NCBI GenBank assembly: GCA_039795165.1
Contig: JBDKER010000005.1
Coordinates: 97,493 to 161,492, forward strand
Origin: V1-33 sp039795165
GTDB lineage: Bacteria; Verrucomicrobiota; Verrucomicrobiia; Verrucomicrobiales; V1-33
Length of the DNA: 64,000 bases
Direction: 5' to 3'
Part shown: piece after piece, positions 52,142-61,558 of the stretch
Layout of the letters: each line of letters starts with the position of its first letter
Numbering within the stretch: the stretch's first letter is position 1
Position numbers and translations under genes: made by a program
Notes under the pieces: model-generated
Databases searched by the model: none
Seen by the model: only the letters and a program-made list of their open reading frames with translations
What the model was told of the DNA's origin: nothing

Positions 52142-52610
52142 GGCAGACCTCTTGGGGATGACAAATGGACAGACCTCTTGGGCGCGGGAGAACCCGCAAA
52201 GGGACAGACCTCTTGGGAGCGACAGATGGACAGACCACTTGCGGGGAGGGGGAGCGACAGATGGACAGGCCTCTTGCGGGGAGGGGGAGCGACAAATGGA
52301 CAGACCTCCTGGGGATGGGCTTCGGAACGCACAAAAAGACAGACCTCTTGAGCGCTGTGGAGCGTGCACAGGGTTTTGCGATCGTTGTGTAAATCCACCC
52401 ACACTTGAGGAAGGATTTTTGGCGGCGGTGCGGGAAACCGACAAGGTTCGTGAGAGGGCCAGGCCTCTTGCGGGGTGTCTGGGGCGGGCAAAACGGGTCG
52501 TAGAAATAAGATAAGTGGTTAGCAATGAGTTAACACATAAATGGACGGACCTTTTGGGTGGCTTCCTCGAGGTTTGGCGGAAACCGACAGAAGGACGGAC
52601 CTTTTGTCGG

Positions 52611-52881
52611 TGGAGGCTGGTTTGGGAAGTTGATGGATTTCCCTGGTCGGAGGGAGGGAGTGGGATGCTGGAATAGATCCGGGATGCCGGCCGGGGTGAT
52701 GCGGGTGTGGGTGGTCACTTTCCCGGACCTCCGCTCGTTTTTGATTGGGGTTTTGGTCTGATTGGTCCCTTGGGTTATGTACTGGGAGAGGAATGGGTAT
52801 GGCGATCCGGCACTGGGTGGCTGCCGGAGTGGGGATTCTTCCTGCGGGGTGTGATGGGGCCGTGGTGAGGGCCGTGGTGGT
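52611..52881. other. Non-coding spacer after island B
   Basis: These 271 bp between the last faded repeat core and the stop of the large Ig/HAF-like gene contain no convincing frame, hairpin or promoter. They are G/T-rich on the plus strand, as in the island itself. Confidence 0.4.
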
Positions 52882-55800
52882 TCAGGGACGGATGCGGAAG
52901 AAGCGGCGGGTGGCGGAGGGGGGGACGATCTGGATGACTTCGATGCGGCCGGAGTTGTCGGTTACGCCTGAAGCGGTGGACCACCATGAGGAGCCGTCGA
53001 GAGTTGAGCTGGCTTCGATGACGACTGGCTGGTTGGGAGGGAGGCCATCGAGGCCGACGCGGACTTGGTCATCGGGGAGCCATTGCCATGGGGATCCGTC
53101 TGGCGGTGGCAGGGGGGGTGGCGGGATGGGAATGCGGATGAGGCCCTGAGCGGTGTTGAAGTTGTTGTCGCTGATGAAGTAGCTGAGGGAATCCGGGTTC
53201 TGTGCGTTGGCGGCATTGATGCGCCAGCGTCCGTTTCCGAGGGACTGGACGGGGCGTCCGCTGGTGGTGAAGCTGCTGATGGAGAAGAAGAAGACGGGAG
53301 GGTTGCCTAGGTCGTTGGCGAGCAGGTCGTTGGAAGAAAACTCAACGATTCCTGAGGCATCGGGCAGGAAGGTGTCGTTTCCGGCGATGGGGGTGAGAGC
53401 TGGGTAGGGGTCGATGGGGGAGAGGACGAATCCTCGGCCACCGGCTGGTCCGCTTGCCCATCCCACGAGCTGGCCGCGGTCGTTCATGCCATTGATGCGT
53501 CCGAGGGTGTAGTCGCCGGTGCCGCCTGGCACGAGGTCGTTGAGGTCTTCGAGGAGAAAGTCTGAGAAGTTGGCTGGGGTGGAGCCTGGTGGGGCGTGGC
53601 GGTTGCGGACGAGGCAGGCGCGGATGTTGTTGCCGTCATAGAGGAACCCGGCGAATTCGCGACGGTTGTTGCCGGCATCGACGTTGAAGGAGACGCCGCC
53701 GAGAACGGGTGAGGTGCCGGACGGCTTATTGAGGACCGTGGTGACGGTTCCGTCGCTGCGCAGGATGTAGAGGTCGGTGCCGGTGGTTGGTGACCAGCGG
53801 CGGGCGGCCATGTCGCCGAGGTCATTGATGAAGTCGATCCAACCCTGGGGACGCTGCTGGGAGATGGCGAGATCGGCTCCGAAGGTGTCCATGGAGATGC
53901 GGCGTGGCGAGGGAGCGGCGGGGTCGAGGTACCATCCGGTGGCCTGAGCGAAAGAATAAGGCTGCGCTTCCTCGAACCATGTATTGCCGACCATGACGCC
54001 TGATTCGTTCATGGAGAGGGTGGAATTTCCGCCCTGGTCCATTCCTCCGTTGATGGGCGTGCAGCCAATGAGGCTGCCGTGGGGAATCCAGCCGGAATCT
54101 GTGGTGAGGCGGAATGAACGGTAGGTGTGATTGAGCGGGGTCGCGGGTCCTGAGACGGTCATGCCGACGAAGTCGCCGCGGTTGTTGAGGGCCAGCCATG
54201 TGGGTGTTCCGCCTGAGGGAGGAGCGCCGAGGTCCTCGAAGGTGCTGATGGTGTAGGGTGGCGACCATCGCGCGAAGCGAGCTCCACTGTAGTCGTAGGC
54301 TCCGATGGTTCCCTGGTCGTTGATGCCAACTGGGATCACAGTGGAGGACGAACCGGTGGCGACTGGCAGGGAAGTTCCGACCGATTGTCCGTCCAGCCAG
54401 TAGAGAGGGCCGTGGCCGGTGCCGGTGCCGACGACCGTTCCGGATTCATTGATGGCGTTGGGGTAGGATCCCGCGCCTCCGTCCGGTGTGTCCAGCCAGC
54501 GGATGCTGTACAGGACGGGAGAGACAACAATGCGGGCGGAGGTGGAGACAGTCTGGAAGGCATCCTCCACTTCAAGTCGGTAGGTGCCCGCGTCATTCCG
54601 CGAGACCGCCGGGAGGGAAAACTGTGTGGATCCGCTCGCGATGAGCACGCCATTGCGGTACCAGCGGTAGTGAATCGGCTGAGTGCCTCCGGTGACATTT
54701 GCCGAGAGAGTCAGGGGATCGCCTGGCCGGTACCATGAATGGGCGAAGGCATTGCTGATGACTGGAGGTGGGGGTGCGACGATCAGATTGGCGTAGGCGG
54801 TGACGGCGAGGCCGAAGCGGTTGCTGACGACTGCGAAGTAGCTGTCGGCATCTTCGGGCTGCAGGTTGCTCAGGGTGAGGCTCGATTGGGTGGCTCCGGG
54901 AATGGCACCGAGTCCGAGACGGTACCATTGGTAGCTGATGGGTTCGGTACTCTGGGCTGCGACGGAGAAAGTGACCTGGCCACCCTCAGAGGCCTGCTGG
55001 CTTTGGGGTTCCTGAGTGATGATGGGAGCGACCATGGGAATGACTTCGATGTGGTCGAGCCATGCGGTCGTGCCGTCTTGGAGGGCTTCGGCTTCCCATG
55101 TGATGGTGGTGGGAAGGGAAGGAATGATGACGGCCTCGGCGGTGGTCCATGGTGGGCCGGCGATGCCTGGTTCGGTTCCGGTTTGGGTGAAGGCGGCCGG
55201 GATGCCATCGATGGCGAGGCGCAGAGTGCCGAGGCCTTCCGTGCGGTAGCGGAAGCGCAGGAGCAGGTTGTTGGACTGGGCATCAAGGGTGAGGCTGAGG
55301 GCAGCTCGGTGGGCCGTGGCGAGGCTGGGTGTCCGTGCGGCTTTGCGGGTGGCCTGGGCGAGTGTGCCGTCCGACTGGCTGCGGTACCACGATCCGGGAA
55401 CGCAGGGTGTACCATCGACGGGCGAGAACTCCGGATACGACCAGTTTCCGCTGGGGTATCCGACTGCGCCGGCGAGATTGGCAAGGCTGCCGGGATTTCC
55501 GTCGACCGAAACGATGGCGTCATCGCTGATGCTCTTGCGGCCTTCGGAATCGGTCGCTTCGAGGTGGTAAGCGCCGGGAAGGTAGGCAGCGGCGGGAGCG
55601 GAGAATGTCTGTGTGCCTGGGGAGGATGCCGGGATGTCCGAGATCAGGACGTCGTCGCGGAACCACTGGATGCGAAGCGGGCCCGATGCTGTGACGGTGG
55701 CTTCGAGGGCGAGTGGGTCAGTGAACTGGAGGGATTGGCTGACGGGGTGGGTAGTGATGACGGGGCCTGCGCCGGGTTTGACGATGGTGAATTGATCGAG

Positions 55801-57519
55801 CCATGCGCCGGTGACATTGGTTCCGTCATTTCCGGAGACCCATGAAAGGTTGTGCCAGCCACTGGGAAGCGAGAGTTGGACCAGTTCCCATGGAGATTCC
55901 TGAGACAGTTCCACGGAAATGGCACTGGTCGGCAGATCGTTCACGAGGAGCTGGAGACTGCCGCTGCGGACCTTCCAGTGGAAGCGCACGGTGGCGGGTC
56001 CTGCGATGGCCGTTCCCAGTGAAGCCGGCTGCGAGGAAATGAGGGCTGCGGCGTCGGTGCCGTCGGATGTTTCGGTGGTCTGGGCGACCCAGCCACTGCC
56101 GTCCCATGCATCGCTGAAGGTCCAGCCGGTTTCTGTCTGATCGAGGGCGTCGGCGAGGTCGCTTCCCTTGCCTACCTGCACGACCATGGGGTTGGTCGTG
56201 AAGGATCCCAGACCGGTGCTGGCGCTGAATGTGTAGATGCCCGGGGCATTGTCCGGGTAGCCACCGAGCCACCATGAATCGCCTGCGTAATTGAGGGTGC
56301 GGGTACTGAGAGTCTCGCCGTTGCGTTTCCATGTGGTCGTGAATGGCGGGGTGCCTTCAAACTGGATGTACAGGGAATCGCCGCTGTAGAGAGGAATGTT
56401 CAGCTTGTCCGGTTGCTGAGTCAGCACGGGCGGAGAGAAGCCGAGGAAGATTCTGCGAGGAGCGCTTTTCCTGGAGCCGAGCGCATTGGTGACGGTGACC
56501 TGGTATTCCCCGGCATTGGCGGCGGAGAAACTCGGAATGACGAGGGTATCGCTGGTCGCGCCGGAGATGGGAACGCCTTCGAATTCCCATTGGTAAGTGA
56601 AGGGGCCGGTACCTGAAGGATATGCTTTGATGGGCACTTCGGCTCCCGACCATGCTTCCCATGGTGCATCGATGTAGAGGGAATGGGGGGCGGCTGGTAC
56701 AATCGAAACCTGGAAGGTCTTCTCGATGCTTCCTTCCGCATTGGTTGCCTTGATCCGCCATTGTCCGACGCGTGACGGACTCATGGAGAATCCGTAGGGA
56801 AAGCTGGAATAGGCACCGTCTCCGGGATTTGGCTCATTGAGGGTGGCGGTGTATGCGAAGTTGCTGCCTGGATGGTATACTTCGAGATTCATGGGCTTTG
56901 CTCCCAGAATGGCTGCGGGGATATAGAAGGCATATCCCTCGCCGAGAATGGTATCCGGTGGGTCCGCGGGGAAGAAGCGGGGCGGACCGCCGGGAGGTTC
57001 GAATCCGACCTCATCGATGTAGCAGAAAGTATCCGGTCCGCTGCCCGAACTTGTTTCACCGGGCCATCGGAATTCGAGGTTCACCGGGCCAGCCGGCAGC
57101 TGGATGGCGGTTGGCATCCACTGTGCGGCTGGGATGTAGGAATCCGCAAAGCGGTCATTCACATAGACAGTGGAATAGGAATAGGTGGAATCTTCGCCGC
57201 GGCGGCGCCAGAAAACCGCATAGCCCGGGCCCGTGAAGCTGCGGGTACGCAACGTGCTTGAGTTGACATCCGGTCCGGCGGCACTGCGGGCGGCATCGGT
57301 TCCGTCGTGTGTGATGGTGGACTGGGCGGTCCAGCCCGTGGTGGTGTCGAGGCCTGTCTGGGTCGATTGCTGGGTTTCCCAGACGAGGCCGGGACCGTCG
57401 AGCGCATCGGCGAGCGATTGAGCTCTGAGCGGTGCAGAGGCGACCATCAATGCGGTGCCCAGCATGAATCCCCTGAGAAGGGTAACGGCTCTTCCTTGAT
57501 TCAGCAGCAACAGTCTCAT
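52882..57519 (-). CDS. Large secreted protein with Ig-like and HAF-like repeat domains
   Basis: A 1545-residue exported protein starting MRLLLLNQGRAVTLLRGFML, with a signal peptide ending near residue 34. Several Ig-like domains have the YQW/YRW motif (TYQWEFEGVPISGATSDTL near 375; SYQWYRLGLGAIPGATQSSL near 855; HYRWYRNGVLIASGST near 950). Carbohydrate-binding-like sandwiches lie between them. A run of HAF-type repeats (INESGTVVGTGTGHGPLYW, INDQGTIGAYDYSGARFARW, about 1010-1360) follows, and then a cadherin-like segment NDTFLPDASGIVEFSSNDLL near 1375. It is probably a surface or matrix protein. Frames upstream of the signal peptide (to 57714) are not used. Confidence 0.85.
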   Translation of the reverse strand: MRLLLLNQGRAVTLLRGFMLGTALMVASAPLRAQSLADALDGPGLVWETQQSTQTGLDTTTGWTAQSTITHDGTDAARSAAGPDVNSSTLRTRSFTGPGYAVFWRRRGEDSTYSYSTVYVNDRFADSYIPAAQWMPTAIQLPAGPVNLEFRWPGETSSGSGPDTFCYIDEVGFEPPGGPPRFFPADPPDTILGEGYAFYIPAAILGAKPMNLEVYHPGSNFAYTATLNEPNPGDGAYSSFPYGFSMSPSRVGQWRIKATNAEGSIEKTFQVSIVPAAPHSLYIDAPWEAWSGAEVPIKAYPSGTGPFTYQWEFEGVPISGATSDTLVIPSFSAANAGEYQVTVTNALGSRKSAPRRIFLGFSPPVLTQQPDKLNIPLYSGDSLYIQFEGTPPFTTTWKRNGETLSTRTLNYAGDSWWLGGYPDNAPGIYTFSASTGLGSFTTNPMVVQVGKGSDLADALDQTETGWTFSDAWDGSGWVAQTTETSDGTDAAALISSQPASLGTAIAGPATVRFHWKVRSGSLQLLVNDLPTSAISVELSQESPWELVQLSLPSGWHNLSWVSGNDGTNVTGAWLDQFTIVKPGAGPVITTHPVSQSLQFTDPLALEATVTASGPLRIQWFRDDVLISDIPASSPGTQTFSAPAAAYLPGAYHLEATDSEGRKSISDDAIVSVDGNPGSLANLAGAVGYPSGNWSYPEFSPVDGTPCVPGSWYRSQSDGTLAQATRKAARTPSLATAHRAALSLTLDAQSNNLLLRFRYRTEGLGTLRLAIDGIPAAFTQTGTEPGIAGPPWTTAEAVIIPSLPTTITWEAEALQDGTTAWLDHIEVIPMVAPIITQEPQSQQASEGGQVTFSVAAQSTEPISYQWYRLGLGAIPGATQSSLTLSNLQPEDADSYFAVVSNRFGLAVTAYANLIVAPPPPVISNAFAHSWYRPGDPLTLSANVTGGTQPIHYRWYRNGVLIASGSTQFSLPAVSRNDAGTYRLEVEDAFQTVSTSARIVVSPVLYSIRWLDTPDGGAGSYPNAINESGTVVGTGTGHGPLYWLDGQSVGTSLPVATGSSSTVIPVGINDQGTIGAYDYSGARFARWSPPYTISTFEDLGAPPSGGTPTWLALNNRGDFVGMTVSGPATPLNHTYRSFRLTTDSGWIPHGSLIGCTPINGGMDQGGNSTLSMNESGVMVGNTWFEEAQPYSFAQATGWYLDPAAPSPRRISMDTFGADLAISQQRPQGWIDFINDLGDMAARRWSPTTGTDLYILRSDGTVTTVLNKPSGTSPVLGGVSFNVDAGNNRREFAGFLYDGNNIRACLVRNRHAPPGSTPANFSDFLLEDLNDLVPGGTGDYTLGRINGMNDRGQLVGWASGPAGGRGFVLSPIDPYPALTPIAGNDTFLPDASGIVEFSSNDLLANDLGNPPVFFFSISSFTTSGRPVQSLGNGRWRINAANAQNPDSLSYFISDNNFNTAQGLIRIPIPPPPLPPPDGSPWQWLPDDQVRVGLDGLPPNQPVVIEASSTLDGSSWWSTASGVTDNSGRIEVIQIVPPSATRRFFRIRP

Positions 57520-57757
57520 AGCATAGGGAACACGGGTTGCACCACCCTCGGATCCGCAGCCTGCGTCGCGAGGTGGGACAGGAGAGTAATGAGATTCACA
57601 TCGGAGAAACAAGTCACATTTTCGTGTCTTTTCTCCCTCAGGGAGAGAGGGTAACTGCGGTCTATGGGACCATCGAGGGCGGTTCCGGCGATGCGGAGAG
57701 ATTGCGCTGGTCAAGCCGCAGCGCGGCAGTCATGTTGGGGTCACATCTGACTTTCCC

Positions 57758-58669
57758 ATGAAGACCTCCCGACGTTCCTTTCTGGCCATGGCCACTGCGG
57801 CTGTGGCTGCCCCTGTTTCCCGGCTCCGTGCGGCTGATGCGGCTCCGGCCTTCCGGATTTCGCTTGCGCAATGGTCGCTGCACAAGGCGCTCTTTGCGGG
57901 AAAGATGAAGAATACCGATTTCCCTGTGATGACGAAGAAGGAATTCGGGATCGATGGGGTGGAATGGGTCAATCAGTTCTGGAAGGACAAGGCGACGGAT
58001 GCCGCTTATGTGGCCGAATTGAAGAAGATCTGTGAAGGCGAGGGGGTGACCAGTGTGCTCATCATGTGTGATGGCGAAGGACATCTTGGTGATCCGGATG
58101 ATGCGGCGCGGGCCAAGGCGGTGGTGAATCACAAGAAGTGGATTGAAGCGGCCAAGGCGCTTGGTTGCCACAGCATCCGGGTCAATGCGCACACTGCCGG
58201 GAAGGGCAGCCGTGAGGAGCAGGCGAAGCGGGCCGCCGACGGTCTCCGCAGCCTCTGCGAAGTGGCGGCTCCGTACGAGATCGGAGTCATTGTCGAGAAT
58301 CACGGTCAGCTCTCGAGCGATGGGGCGTGGCTTGCCGACGTCATGAAGCAGGTTGGTCTGAAGAACTGCGGGACGCTGCCGGATTTCGGGAATTTCCGTC
58401 TCGATGGAAATACCGAATACGACCGCTACAAGGGGGTCGATGAACTCATGCCCTATGCCAAGGGAGTGAGTGCGAAGAGTCATGATTTCAACGAAGTTGG
58501 GGACGAGACGCACACGGATTACGCGAAGATGCTGGACATCGTCGTCAGGAAGCATGGCTGGCACGGCTTCATCGGAATCGAGTACGAGGGAGGCAAACTC
58601 GGTGAACCGGAGGGCATCAAGGCGACCAAGGCACTGCTTGAGAAACTGAGGACCGGGCTTTCTGCCTGA
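57758..58669 (+). CDS. Tat-exported sugar phosphate isomerase/epimerase-like TIM-barrel protein
   Basis: A 303-residue protein with a twin-arginine signal, MKTSRRSFLAMATAAVAAPV. The mature part is an AP-endonuclease-2/xylose-isomerase-like TIM barrel: FRISLAQWSLHKALFAG, GVEWVNQFWKD, VLIMCDGEGHLGD, IRVNAHTAGKGS, IGVIVENHGQLSSDG, GTLPDFGNF and FIGIEYEGGKLGEPEGI. Glu, Asp, His and Glu at the strand ends form the usual metal site. Such exported epimerase-like proteins are abundant in PVC bacteria and probably act on sugars from polysaccharide breakdown. It is followed 44 bp later by the PSCyt1-DUF1549-DUF1553 gene on the same strand. Confidence 0.88.
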   Translation: MKTSRRSFLAMATAAVAAPVSRLRAADAAPAFRISLAQWSLHKALFAGKMKNTDFPVMTKKEFGIDGVEWVNQFWKDKATDAAYVAELKKICEGEGVTSVLIMCDGEGHLGDPDDAARAKAVVNHKKWIEAAKALGCHSIRVNAHTAGKGSREEQAKRAADGLRSLCEVAAPYEIGVIVENHGQLSSDGAWLADVMKQVGLKNCGTLPDFGNFRLDGNTEYDRYKGVDELMPYAKGVSAKSHDFNEVGDETHTDYAKMLDIVVRKHGWHGFIGIEYEGGKLGEPEGIKATKALLEKLRTGLSA

Positions 58670-58713
58670 AATTTTGCTTCAAAGCGCTGGTCATCCGCCC
58701 GTATACGGGAGGC

Positions 58714-61542
58714 ATGCGACCCTGCGTTCTGCTGCTCCTTCCTTTTTTTCTGTTACCGACCGGCTTGAGCCGAGCGGGAGGTCCTGATTTCAACCGGGAC
58801 GTCCGGCCGGTGCTATCGGACAAGTGCTACAGTTGTCACGGGCCGGACGAGAAGGAACGGAAGGCGAAGCTCCGTCTCGATGAACCGGGCTGGGATGCGG
58901 AGGAAGTGCTGGCCCGGATTGTGTCGGACGATCCGGATGAAGTCATGCCGCCGCCTAAGTTGAAGAAGCCTTTGTCGGCCCGCGAGGTTACGGTTCTGCA
59001 GGACTGGGTGAAATCTGGTGCTGGCTATGCGAAGCACTGGGCGTTTGAGCCGGCCGTGCGGCCGTCCGTTCCGGAAGTGCCGGTGGGCAGTGCTGTGCTG
59101 GGTGATGGGGCGGTGGTGCGGAATGCGGTTGATGCCTTTGTGTTTGCGAGGCTGGCGAAGGAATCGTGGAAGGCGCGGCCCGAGGCCGAGCGGGAACGGT
59201 TGCTGCGGAGGGTGACGCTCGATCTGACGGGTCTGCCGCCGACGGTGGCGGAGATGGATGCGTTTCTGGCGGATGGGTCTGCGGATGCCTATGAGAAGGT
59301 GGTGGCGCGGCTCCTTGGGTCGCCGGCCTACGGGGAACGGATGGCGCTGCACTGGCTGGATCTGGCGCGTTATGCCGACACGCATGGATACCATCTCGAC
59401 AGCGGGCGTGAGATGTGGCCGTGGCGCGACTGGGTGATGGCGGCCTTCCAGCGGAATCAGCCATTTGATCAGTTTGTGCGGGAACAACTGGCGGGTGATC
59501 TCATGCCGCAGGCTGCGCGGGATCAGATTGTGGCCACCGGCTTCATCCGGAACAACATGATCAATTTCGAGGGCGGAGCGATCGCGGAAGAATATCTGAA
59601 TGCCTACATGGTCGACCGGGTGAACACGTTTTCGACGGTATTTCTGGGCCTCACCATGAACTGCGCGCAATGTCACGATCACAAATATGATCCGCTCACG
59701 ATGCGCGATTTCTATTCGCTCTATGCCTACTTCAATGCTGTTCCCGAGCGTGGACTTGATGGCAACCGGGGCAATGCCGAGCCCGTGCTGAGCGTGCCGA
59801 CGGCCGAGCAGGAAACGCGTGTGGCGGAACTCGAGCAGGCCATTGCCGCGGGCGGCCGGAAGACTGATGAGGCGTTGTGGACGGTGCTGCGGCCAGTGAA
59901 GGCAGAGGCGGCGGGCGGCGGCATGCTGACGATGCAGCCGGATGGATCATTGCTGGCGAGCGGCAGCCATCCGGCCGGGGAAGTCTACACAGTGGAGGCG
60001 GAAGTGCCGGCGGGCGTCATCCGCGGCATCCGGCTGGAAACGATGCCTGATGCCAGTCTGCCGGGCGGTGGACCGGGCCGGGCCAGCAATGGCAATTTCG
60101 TGCTCGCTGAGATCGAGGTGGATGGTGTGAAATTCACGGGAGCCCATGCCACTTATTCGCAGAAGCAGTATGAAATAGGGCGCGCCATCGACGGCAATGC
60201 CGGCACGGGATGGGCGGTGGATGGCAACGAGCGCCATGCCGCCGACACGGCGTGGTTTGCCTGCGAACCACACACGGCCGCGGGTGGCCGCCTCACGGTG
60301 AGGCTGCGCTTCGATACGCCGGTCGTGCATCATGCGATCGGACGCTTCCGTCTTGCGGTGACCGGGGATGCGGCCGCGGCAGGTGGTGACGGCACGGTCG
60401 CTTCGCTGCAGCAGGAACTCGAGGCGCTTCGCAAGTCGTTTCCGACGGTCATGGTGATGCAGCAGATGGAGAAGCCGCGCGACACGTTCATTCTGTCGCG
60501 TGGTCAGTACGATGTGAAAGGCGAGCGGGTCAGCACAGCGGTGCCGGCCGTGCTCGGTCGGGTTCCGGAGAATGGTCCATCCGACCGCCGGGCGCTGGCG
60601 GCATGGCTGACTGCTCCGGAGCATCCTCTGCTCGCGAGGGTCACGGTGAACCGGATGTGGTCGATCTTCTTTGGCCGCGGGCTCGTGAAGACCGTGAACG
60701 ATTTCGGGCTGCAGGGGGAATTTCCGAGTCATCCGGAACTGCTCGACTGGCTGGCTGTGGAATTCCGGGAGAGTGGCTGGGATGTGAAGCGGTTGGTGAC
60801 TCTGCTCGTGACGAGTCATGCGTACCGGCAGAGCGCGGCGGGACTTCCTGAAACGCTGCAGAAGGACCCGGAGAACCGGTTGCTTGCGCGTGGTCCGCGG
60901 TCGCGTCTGCCCGCCGAGCATGTGCGGGACAATGCGCTTGCCCTGAGTGGTCTGCTGCATGCGAAGGTCGGCGGTCCGAGTGTCTTTCCACCGCAGCCGG
61001 AAGGACTGTGGGAAGAACTTTCCAAGCGCGAGGATTCCGGGAACTGGACTGGGCAATTCTACACGCCGAGCGAGGGAGCGGACCGCTGGCGGCGCGGGCT
61101 GTACACCTTTTGGAAGCGAACCTGTCCTCCGCCGTCGCTGATGACCTTTGATGCGCCCGACCGCGAAGTCTGCACGGCGGAACGGGCCGTCACGAGCACG
61201 CCGCTGCAGGCACTCGTCCTGCTCAATGACCCTGTTTATGTGGAAGCGGCGCGGGTGCTCGCCCAGCGGATTCTGCGGGAAGGCGGAGGCGAAACCGCCG
61301 GACGTCTGGCCTTCGGATTCCGGCTCTGCACGTCGCGGAAGGCCGGCGAGCGCGAGCTGGCGGCCCTGCAGGGACTCCTCGAACGGCAGTTGTCGAGGTT
61401 TGCGGCGGCCCCGGCGGAAGCTGCCAAGCTCGTTTCGGCGGGAGTGGCTCCGCGGGACGCGGGCGTGTCCGATCCCGAACTCGCGGCATGGACGGTGATT
61501 GCCTCGACCCTGCTGAATCTCGACGAAACGATCTGCAACTGA
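58714..61542 (+). CDS. PSCyt1-DUF1549-DUF1553 protein
   Basis: A 942-residue exported protein typical of Planctomycetes and Verrucomicrobia. A signal peptide (1-22) precedes a PSCyt1 domain with one haem site in LSDKCYSCHGPDEKERKAKL (Cys38-His42). DUF1549 (about 140-330) has LTGLPPTVAEMDAFL and ALHWLDLARYADTHGYH. A middle sandwich (about 410-550) carries SASNGNFVLAEIEV-like segments. DUF1553 (about 600-870) has LARVTVNRMWSIFFGRGLV and TSTPLQALVLLNDPVYVEAA. A CAQCHDHKYDP motif near residue 312 adds a second CxxCH. It is likely to be part of a periplasmic redox system linked to carbohydrate use. It forms an operon with the DUF1501 gene, 16 bp downstream. Confidence 0.93.
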   Translation: MRPCVLLLLPFFLLPTGLSRAGGPDFNRDVRPVLSDKCYSCHGPDEKERKAKLRLDEPGWDAEEVLARIVSDDPDEVMPPPKLKKPLSAREVTVLQDWVKSGAGYAKHWAFEPAVRPSVPEVPVGSAVLGDGAVVRNAVDAFVFARLAKESWKARPEAERERLLRRVTLDLTGLPPTVAEMDAFLADGSADAYEKVVARLLGSPAYGERMALHWLDLARYADTHGYHLDSGREMWPWRDWVMAAFQRNQPFDQFVREQLAGDLMPQAARDQIVATGFIRNNMINFEGGAIAEEYLNAYMVDRVNTFSTVFLGLTMNCAQCHDHKYDPLTMRDFYSLYAYFNAVPERGLDGNRGNAEPVLSVPTAEQETRVAELEQAIAAGGRKTDEALWTVLRPVKAEAAGGGMLTMQPDGSLLASGSHPAGEVYTVEAEVPAGVIRGIRLETMPDASLPGGGPGRASNGNFVLAEIEVDGVKFTGAHATYSQKQYEIGRAIDGNAGTGWAVDGNERHAADTAWFACEPHTAAGGRLTVRLRFDTPVVHHAIGRFRLAVTGDAAAAGGDGTVASLQQELEALRKSFPTVMVMQQMEKPRDTFILSRGQYDVKGERVSTAVPAVLGRVPENGPSDRRALAAWLTAPEHPLLARVTVNRMWSIFFGRGLVKTVNDFGLQGEFPSHPELLDWLAVEFRESGWDVKRLVTLLVTSHAYRQSAAGLPETLQKDPENRLLARGPRSRLPAEHVRDNALALSGLLHAKVGGPSVFPPQPEGLWEELSKREDSGNWTGQFYTPSEGADRWRRGLYTFWKRTCPPPSLMTFDAPDREVCTAERAVTSTPLQALVLLNDPVYVEAARVLAQRILREGGGETAGRLAFGFRLCTSRKAGERELAALQGLLERQLSRFAAAPAEAAKLVSAGVAPRDAGVSDPELAAWTVIASTLLNLDETICN

Positions 61543-61558
61543 GCTGCGTGCCAAACCC

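Larger units (their letters stand above)
51530..52610 (+). repeat. Repeat island B: about 19 copies of the core, 35-bp period
   Basis: About 19 copies of the same core as island A, ACAGATGGACAGACCTCTT, all in the same orientation. CAGACC elements sit at 51720, 51780, 51919, 51970, 52109, 52144, 52170, 52205, 52231 and 52301, with variants CAGGCC at 51745 and 52266 and a truncated CAGAG at 51954. Spacing is exactly 35 bp in at least six neighbouring pairs and 25-26 bp in three. The common linker is GCGGGGAGGGGGAGC, different from that of island A. Cores fade towards the right end (52536, 52588: GGACGGACCTTTT). No frame is coding. Confidence 0.9.

Noticed and set aside
51859..52525. Overlapping frames of 90-210 aa on both strands in repeat island B
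   Set aside because: They have the same cause as island A: a 35-bp period, different frames for identical units, biased composition and no conserved domain.
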